This document shows, in pieces, positions 1 to 5,512 of a stretch of 5,512 nt of DNA. The DNA is taken from NCBI GenBank assembly GCA_019312705.1, contig JAFDCW010000778.1:1-5512 (forward strand), read 5' to 3'. Positions within the stretch are counted from its first letter, which is position 1; every line of letters begins with the position of its first letter. The notes under the pieces are model-generated. The model saw only the letters and a list, made by a program, of their open reading frames with translations. It did no database searches and was not told the DNA's origin. This stretch comes from Deltaproteobacteria bacterium. Its GTDB lineage: Bacteria; Myxococcota; Polyangia; Polyangiales; B10-G4. Made by a program: the position numbers and the translations under genes.

Positions 1-10
1 GCCGCGTCCC

Positions 11-39
11 TTGCTTTCCAAATTCGAGGTGACTATGTT
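11..39 (+). promoter_or_regulatory. Candidate lon promoter (-35 TTGCTT, -10 TATGTT)
   Basis: TTGCTT at 11-16 and TATGTT at 34-39 are separated by exactly 17 bases, which fits a housekeeping sigma-70 promoter with three of six and four of six consensus matches. Transcription would start near 46, giving a leader of almost 60 bases before the lon ATG. The bases CCCTTG at 8-13 also resemble the -35 part of a heat-shock (sigma-32) promoter, but no matching CCCCAT-type -10 element follows. The stretch is AT-rich compared with the genes around it. This is a motif reading only. Confidence 0.35.
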
Positions 40-57
40 CGGCAAAGCCTTTTATGG

Positions 58-81
58 GGCCGGGGAAGCACCTTCCCGGCC
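58..81 (+). promoter_or_regulatory. Strong GC-rich stem-loop in the lon leader
   Basis: GGCC-G-GGGAAG at 58-68 pairs with CTTCCCGGCC at 72-81, giving 10 base pairs with a single bulged G (62) and a three-base loop (CAC). No T-run follows, so it is not a typical intrinsic terminator. It could still end transcription of a gene upstream of the window, protect the lon mRNA 5' end, or act as an attenuator. It sits 22 bases before the lon start and directly before a second small hairpin. Confidence 0.5.
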
Positions 82-86
82 ACTTC

Positions 87-99
87 TCCTAGTATAGGA
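87..99 (+). promoter_or_regulatory. Small hairpin covering the lon Shine-Dalgarno-like AGGA
   Basis: TCCTA (87-91) and TAGGA (95-99) form a perfect five-pair inverted repeat around the loop GTA. The right arm contains AGGA (96-99), the only Shine-Dalgarno-like bases before the lon ATG at 104. The spacer of four bases is short, so the ribosome site itself is weak. If the hairpin forms in the mRNA it would hide this site. As DNA, the same 13 bases are a palindrome that a regulator could bind. Confidence 0.4.
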
Positions 100-103
100 C
101 ACC

Positions 104-2539
<2,436 letters not shown>

Positions 2540-2579
2540 ACAGCATCGCCTGGGTCAACCCGGCGCGATCTCGCCCCGA

Positions 2580-2609
2580 GGGAACGGCCCAATGTACTCG
2601 GCCGTTCTC
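2580..2609. terminator. Inverted repeat GAACGGCC/GGCCGTTC, possible bidirectional terminator
   Basis: GAACGGCC (2582-2589) and GGCCGTTC (2600-2607) are a perfect eight-pair inverted repeat with a 10-base loop. One G-T pair and one G-C pair extend it outward. It begins about 40 bases after the lon stop codon and lies between convergent genes, where a shared terminator is expected. There is no T-tract on either side, so a classical intrinsic terminator is not shown. It may act with Rho or as an mRNA 3'-end stabiliser. Confidence 0.35.
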
Positions 2610-2627
2610 CGTCCGCGGGTGGACGGA
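2608..2627. terminator. Second inverted repeat TCCGTCC/GGACGGA
   Basis: TCCGTCC (2608-2614) and GGACGGA (2621-2627) pair perfectly over seven bases around the loop GCGGGT. The left arm starts on two bases that the outer pairs of the preceding hairpin also use, so the two stems compete only at their edges. An AAAC follows on the plus strand rather than a T-run. It is a candidate part of a terminator or 3'-end structure for lon and for the opposing lipoprotein gene. Confidence 0.3.
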
Positions 2628-2725
2628 AACCCGGTCTGCAACCTCTGTGGACGTGACCAACGACCGTTACGCGGCCGAGCACGGTGGCACCCTCCCCGAC
2701 CCTCGAGCGAAGGAGTAATCACGCC

Positions 2726-3789
2726 CTAGGCGCATCGTCGGCGACATCGAGCGAAGCGACGAAGAGCCGGCCCACGGCCGCGCGAACGGGAACGGAAACG
2801 GGAACGGGAACGGGAACGGGAACGGGAACGGGAACGGGAACGGGAACGGGAACGGGAACGGGAACGGGAACGGGAACGGGAACGGGCGCGAATCCACCTG
2901 GGATCTGCAGCGTCCGGGAACGTCAGGTTGCCGAGCACGCCTTCGTTCCCGCGCAACGTCCGGTCGATGATGATCTGGCCACGCCCCTCGAGGGGCCAGT
3001 AGGCCTCCATGCCCGGCGGCACCGGCGACAGTCGCGCGCCCATCGTGGACGGGATCTCCCAGGCTCGGCGCGCATAGGTGAAGAGGCGGACTTCGTCGAT
3101 GTCCCCGACGAACCCGGCACCCATCAGGAGCGGCTGGTCGTTGAGCGCCTCGAAGAGCGTGTTGCGGAAGGGGCGACGCGCGACCGAAACTCCGTTGATG
3201 TAGAGCGTGACGAACGCGACCTCGGGGCTAGCGTCGATGACCACCGACACGTGGGTCCACACTCCCATGGTGATGGGCCCGTCGACCTGGGCCTCGCCTT
3301 CTTCGGTGGACCAGCCGGCCACGACGTTTCCGCCCCGGATCTCCACCAGGTACTGGTTGCGCTCGCCAGCCCCCAGAGCTCGTAGGTGTGGGAGGAGGTC
3401 AAGTCCAGGTTCACCGACGGCGCGATCAGCACGCGGTCGCCGCTCTCGAATGCCAACGCCCGGGACGGCCTGCCAGAATCGACCGGCGGCGGCGGGTCTG
3501 CGTCGGCGGGGCGCGCGTCGGTCGGGCGCGGGCCGCTGTCCCTGGGAGGCGGCGGCGGCGGCGGCGGCGGCGGCGGATCCGCGTCGATCGGGCGAGCATC
3601 GACCCAGGCCGAATCGGGCCGTGGATCGGCGTCCACCCGATCCCCATCCACGCCCGCGTCCGGCCTCGAACCCACGTCGGGGCCCCCATCCCCCGGCTCC
3701 AAGCCCGAGCCGAGGTGGGTCACATAACAGCCAGACGACGCCAAAAGCGCCGCGACGAGCAAGATGAGGGAAGGACGGCAGGGCACCAT
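2726..3789 (-). CDS. LamG-domain lipoprotein, split by a -1 frameshift
   Basis: Probable surface lipoprotein; substrate unknown. The ATG is at 3789-3787. Residues 1-20 form a signal peptide (LILLVAALLASSG) before Cys21, a lipobox-like site but with Ser at -3. An Asp/Ala/Pro linker follows (about 22-107) with 11 prolines at 72-82. The LamG-like fold begins at ALAFESGDRVLIAP (111-124) and reaches TYELW (135-139), where the frame breaks at a G5 run (+ strand 3370-3374). In the start frame the ORF continues as meaningless sequence to a stop at 3124. Shifting -1 restores GERNQYLVEIRGG, GVWTHVSVVID, VTLYINGVSVA and VGDIDEVRLFTYAR, all typical of LamG. A repaired protein would have about 354 residues, ending in an Arg-Ser repeat (303-336) and a basic tail to the TAG at 2728-2726. 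No Shine-Dalgarno precedes the ATG. A sequencing error, a true null allele or slippage are all possible. Confidence 0.75.
2784..2885. repeat. Hexanucleotide satellite (GAACGG)17
   Basis: Seventeen uninterrupted six-base units run head to tail. All are GAACGG except the third (AAACGG at 2796-2801). Because the unit is two codons long and holds no stop in any of the six frames, it reads as Arg-Ser on the minus strand in the LamG frame, with one Arg-Phe at the variant unit. Other frames give Thr-Gly or Phe-Pro repeats, which create spurious ORFs. It lies at or just beyond the 3' end of the LamG domain coding sequence. Confidence 0.97.
3370..3374 (-). other. Frameshift site at a G5 homopolymer in the LamG gene
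   Basis: On the minus strand the sequence reads CTC TGG GGG CTG in the start frame and loses LamG similarity straight after Trp139. One more G, or a -1 slip on the GGG codon, gives CTC TGG GGG GCT GGC GAG and joins the two halves of the domain. The repaired loop after the Trp strand looks a few residues short for LamG proteins, so a small deletion of a length not divisible by three is an alternative to a single missing base. Confidence 0.75.
3548..3576. repeat. (GGC)9 trinucleotide repeat, encodes polyproline on the minus strand
   Basis: Nine GGC units plus GG appear on the plus strand. Read from the minus strand in the lipoprotein frame they are nine CCG codons followed by CCT and CCC, giving 11 consecutive prolines in the linker between the lipid anchor and the LamG domain. 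A run like this makes a stiff spacer, may need elongation factor EF-P for translation, and is prone to replication slippage. Confidence 0.9.
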
Positions 3790-3909
3790 GGGAGGTGATA
3801 GCTAGCACGTCCCACAGGCCCATGCCCCCGGGGCCAGCCGCTGGACAACAGGGTATCCACATGGTCGCTGGGGGGCGCGCGAGCTCAGAGGGACCTGCCG
3901 GGGAGCCTC

Positions 3910-3933
3910 ATGTTAACCTCCGGCCATGGATGA
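3910..3933 (+). promoter_or_regulatory. Possible 7-codon leader ORF overlapping the gpsA start
   Basis: ATG at 3910 opens a frame encoding MLTSGHG and stops at TGA 3931-3933, five bases beyond the gpsA ATG (3926-3928). GGGGAG at 3900-3905 stands four bases before this ATG, whereas the 13 bases before the gpsA ATG (TTAACCTCCGGCC) contain no purine-rich ribosome site. Translation of the leader followed by local re-initiation would explain how gpsA is started. The short length makes chance occurrence quite possible. Confidence 0.25.
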
Positions 3934-4936
3934 GCAGACAATCGCGGTCCTTGGGGCCGGATCCTGGGGCACCGCCCTCGCCAAACAACTGTCCGACCAG
4001 GGCCACGGGGTACGCCTGTGGGCCAGACGCGAGGACCAGGCAGACGCCATCAACTCTGCCCACGTCAACGAGCGATACCTCGCCGGTTTCGAGCTCGGCC
4101 CGACCCTCTCGGCGACGGCGGACCTCGAGAAGGCCATCGTCGGCGCCGACATGGTGCTCGCGGTCGTGCCCTCTCACGGCGTGCGCGGCATGCTCGAGAC
4201 TGCGGCCCCGCTCTTCTCCGAGACCGCCCCCATCTGCGCGGCGATCAAGGGCATCGAAAACTCCACGTTGATGATGGTCTCCGAGATCTTCGAAGAAGCT
4301 CTGCCCAAAGACCGCCACCACCTGCTGTCCTTCCTCGGCGGCCCGAGCTTCGCCAAGGAAGTGGCCGCCGGGGTGCCCACCGCCGTCTGCGTCGCCGGCA
4401 AAGATGATGCGGTTACCGAGAAGGTGCAGCACATCTTCAACACCGATCGGTTCCGCGCCTACGCGACCGAGGACGTCGTCGGCGTCGAGCTCGGCGGCGC
4501 CCTCAAGAACGTCATCGCCATCGCCGCCGGCATCAGCGACGGCCTCGGCTTCGGCCTCAATACCCGGGCGGCGCTCATCACCCGCGGCCTGCACGAGATC
4601 TCCCGCCTCGCCGTCAAGATGGGAGCCAATCCCCTCACCATGGCGGGCCTCGGCGGCATGGGCGACCTCGTGCTCACGTGCACCGGCGACCTGTCCCGCA
4701 ACCGTACCGTCGGGCTCAAGCTCGGCAGCGGCATGAAGCTCGACGAAGTCCTGGCCAGCATGACCATGGTGGCCGAGGGCGTGAAGACCTCGAAGTCCGC
4801 CTTCGAGCTCGCCGCACGGAACGAGGTCGACATGCCGATCGTGCATCAGGTCTATCGCGTGATCTACGAGGACAAGGACCCGAAGGCCGCGGTGACGGAC
4901 CTCATGACCCGGCCCCTGAAGAGGGAGCGGCACTAG
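3926..4936 (+). CDS. gpsA: NAD(P)+-dependent glycerol-3-phosphate dehydrogenase GpsA
   Basis: Cytosolic enzyme that interconverts dihydroxyacetone phosphate and sn-glycerol-3-phosphate with NAD(P)H, supplying the backbone for phospholipids. The 336 residues match the usual family length. The N-terminal Rossmann domain starts with GAGSWGTALA (10-19). Further family motifs are IKGIE (107-111, Lys108), GGPSFAKEV (138-146), the catalytic Lys194 in GALKNVIAIAAGISDGLG, NTRAAL (212-217), GLGGMGDLVLTCTG (241-254) with SRNR (257-260), and AEGVKTS (283-289). All expected key residues are present. The ATG at 3926 puts the nucleotide-binding glycines at the usual distance from the N-terminus, so I keep it although no Shine-Dalgarno precedes it. 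The gene diverges from the lipoprotein gene and is followed after 16 bases by a sensor gene on the same strand, so a two-gene or longer operon is likely. Confidence 0.97.
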   Translation: MDEQTIAVLGAGSWGTALAKQLSDQGHGVRLWARREDQADAINSAHVNERYLAGFELGPTLSATADLEKAIVGADMVLAVVPSHGVRGMLETAAPLFSETAPICAAIKGIENSTLMMVSEIFEEALPKDRHHLLSFLGGPSFAKEVAAGVPTAVCVAGKDDAVTEKVQHIFNTDRFRAYATEDVVGVELGGALKNVIAIAAGISDGLGFGLNTRAALITRGLHEISRLAVKMGANPLTMAGLGGMGDLVLTCTGDLSRNRTVGLKLGSGMKLDEVLASMTMVAEGVKTSKSAFELAARNEVDMPIVHQVYRVIYEDKDPKAAVTDLMTRPLKRERH

Positions 4937-4952
4937 CCGTTCACGGCCGTTC

Positions 4953-5512
4953 GTGTCTCGCTTTCGCCTGCGCCTGCTTTACCTCGTGCTCCTGCCGGCG
5001 ATCGCCATCGCCGCCGGGGTCCTCGGGTACTACAGCTGGCGCGCGGCGACGTCCTACACGCGCCTCGGCGAGCAGACCATCGCCGAGTCCACGCTGCTCC
5101 TGGTCAGCGAGAAGGTCGACCAAGTCGAACAGGAGATCATCGAGGCCGACAACGCCATCTTCTCCATGGTGCGCATCGGCACCCCAACCGCGATCGAGGA
5201 GGCCTTTGCCGAGCTGGGCCCGGAACAGACGCCGAGCGTACGAGCGGTCCTGATCCTCGACGACACGGGCAACGTGCTCGGCTACGCGTTCAACGGAAGT
5301 GGCGACGAAAAACGGGAGCTGCTCAAGGTGTTCCAGGATTCGATCCTGCCGGACCTCGAACTCGAGCGGCAGCGCCTCTGGCGGCTCAAACATCTGCACG
5401 CCATCTACGACGACACGACTTATCTGATCTCCTACAAGGCGATGCGTCGCCAGGGCCGCCGCTACTACGTCGTCGATGGCGTGCAGATGTTTGAGCCGCC
5501 AGAGGCGCTGCC
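4953..5512 (+). CDS. Membrane-anchored sensor protein, N-terminal part (possible histidine kinase), runs off the window
   Basis: The frame is open from the GTG at 4953 to the window edge (186 codons plus two bases) with no stop. The same frame upstream has TGA at 4893, 4905 and 4917, and this GTG is the first start after them. The product begins with RFRLRLLYLVLLPAIAIAAG, a basic start followed by one clear membrane helix (about 8-28). A helical, Glu-rich stretch follows (about 36-72). Residues 96-113 (VRAVLILDDTGNVLGYAF) resemble a Cache/PAS-like beta strand pair. Such an architecture is typical of the sensing half of membrane histidine kinases or diguanylate cyclases; the output domain lies beyond the window, so the activity is not shown. 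No Shine-Dalgarno precedes the GTG, and the 16-base gap to gpsA suggests translation follows from that gene. Confidence 0.8.
   Translation, partial: MSRFRLRLLYLVLLPAIAIAAGVLGYYSWRAATSYTRLGEQTIAESTLLLVSEKVDQVEQEIIEADNAIFSMVRIGTPTAIEEAFAELGPEQTPSVRAVLILDDTGNVLGYAFNGSGDEKRELLKVFQDSILPDLELERQRLWRLKHLHAIYDDTTYLISYKAMRRQGRRYYVVDGVQMFEPPEAL

Larger units (their letters stand above)
2540..2725. other. Convergent intergenic spacer between lon and the lipoprotein gene
   Basis: This stretch lies between the 3' ends of two genes that face each other. No credible ORF is present; the short frames over it lack coding character and recognisable motifs. Its main content is a pair of overlapping inverted repeats at 2580-2627. 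Nothing resembling a tRNA, a small-RNA promoter or an IS end was seen in the remaining bases. Confidence 0.6.

Noticed and set aside
2784..2885. CRISPR array or protein-binding iteron interpretation of the hexamer array
   Set aside because: The units are contiguous six-base repeats without spacers and there are no Cas or replication-initiator genes nearby, so a simple satellite is the better description.
2684..3385. 233-residue plus-strand ORF with a Thr-Gly repeat
   Set aside because: The repeat frame is open only because the hexamer has no stop in any frame, and the rest is antisense to convincing LamG sequence.
3388..3798. Plus-strand ORFs with Gly or Arg runs over the GGC repeat
   Set aside because: They are opposite the signal peptide, linker and early LamG region of the lipoprotein and owe their low-complexity runs to the GGC microsatellite.
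3853..3861. DnaA-box-like GTATCCACA upstream of gpsA
   Set aside because: It matches eight of nine consensus bases but is a single site with no cluster, AT-rich region or replication gene nearby, so it is not evidence for an origin.
3908..4933. 341-residue minus-strand ORF opposite gpsA
   Set aside because: It is a mirror of gpsA with a composition typical of antisense frames (repeated His, Asp, Gly, Val) and no recognisable family motif, while the plus strand carries every GpsA motif.

Overview
The window is high-GC bacterial chromosome with strong G/C preference at third codon positions, so long antisense shadow frames run opposite the real genes. The gene types suggest a myxobacterium or related deltaproteobacterial lineage (Myxococcota-like): a LonA protease, and a LamG-domain lipoprotein whose linker is rich in Asp, Ala and Pro. 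This placement is inferred from protein style only; there is no marker gene for taxonomy.

Layout. Positions 1-103 are the comparatively AT-rich upstream region of lon, with a candidate promoter and two consecutive hairpins, the second covering the presumed ribosome-binding site. Positions 104-2539 (+) encode a complete ATP-dependent Lon protease. Positions 2540-2725 are a convergent intergenic spacer with two overlapping inverted repeats. Positions 2726-3789 (-) hold a LamG/concanavalin-like lipoprotein gene split by a one-base frameshift at a G5 run. The same gene carries a (CCG)9 tract encoding 11 prolines and a 17-unit hexanucleotide satellite at its 3' end. Positions 3790-3925 are a divergent intergenic region with a possible 7-codon leader ORF that overlaps the gpsA start. 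Positions 3926-4936 (+) encode a complete glycerol-3-phosphate dehydrogenase, GpsA. From 4953 to the window edge (+), starting at GTG, is the N-terminal part of a membrane-anchored sensor protein, 16 bases after gpsA and probably co-transcribed with it.

How the parts relate. lon (proteolytic quality control) and gpsA (phospholipid precursor supply) are housekeeping genes. The lipoprotein gene lies between them on the opposite strand, convergent with lon and divergent from gpsA. No defence system, mobile element, CRISPR array or RNA gene is visible. I found no convincing new multi-gene system. The points most worth a second look are the slippage-prone lipoprotein gene, the hairpin pair in the lon leader, and the unusual start context of gpsA.
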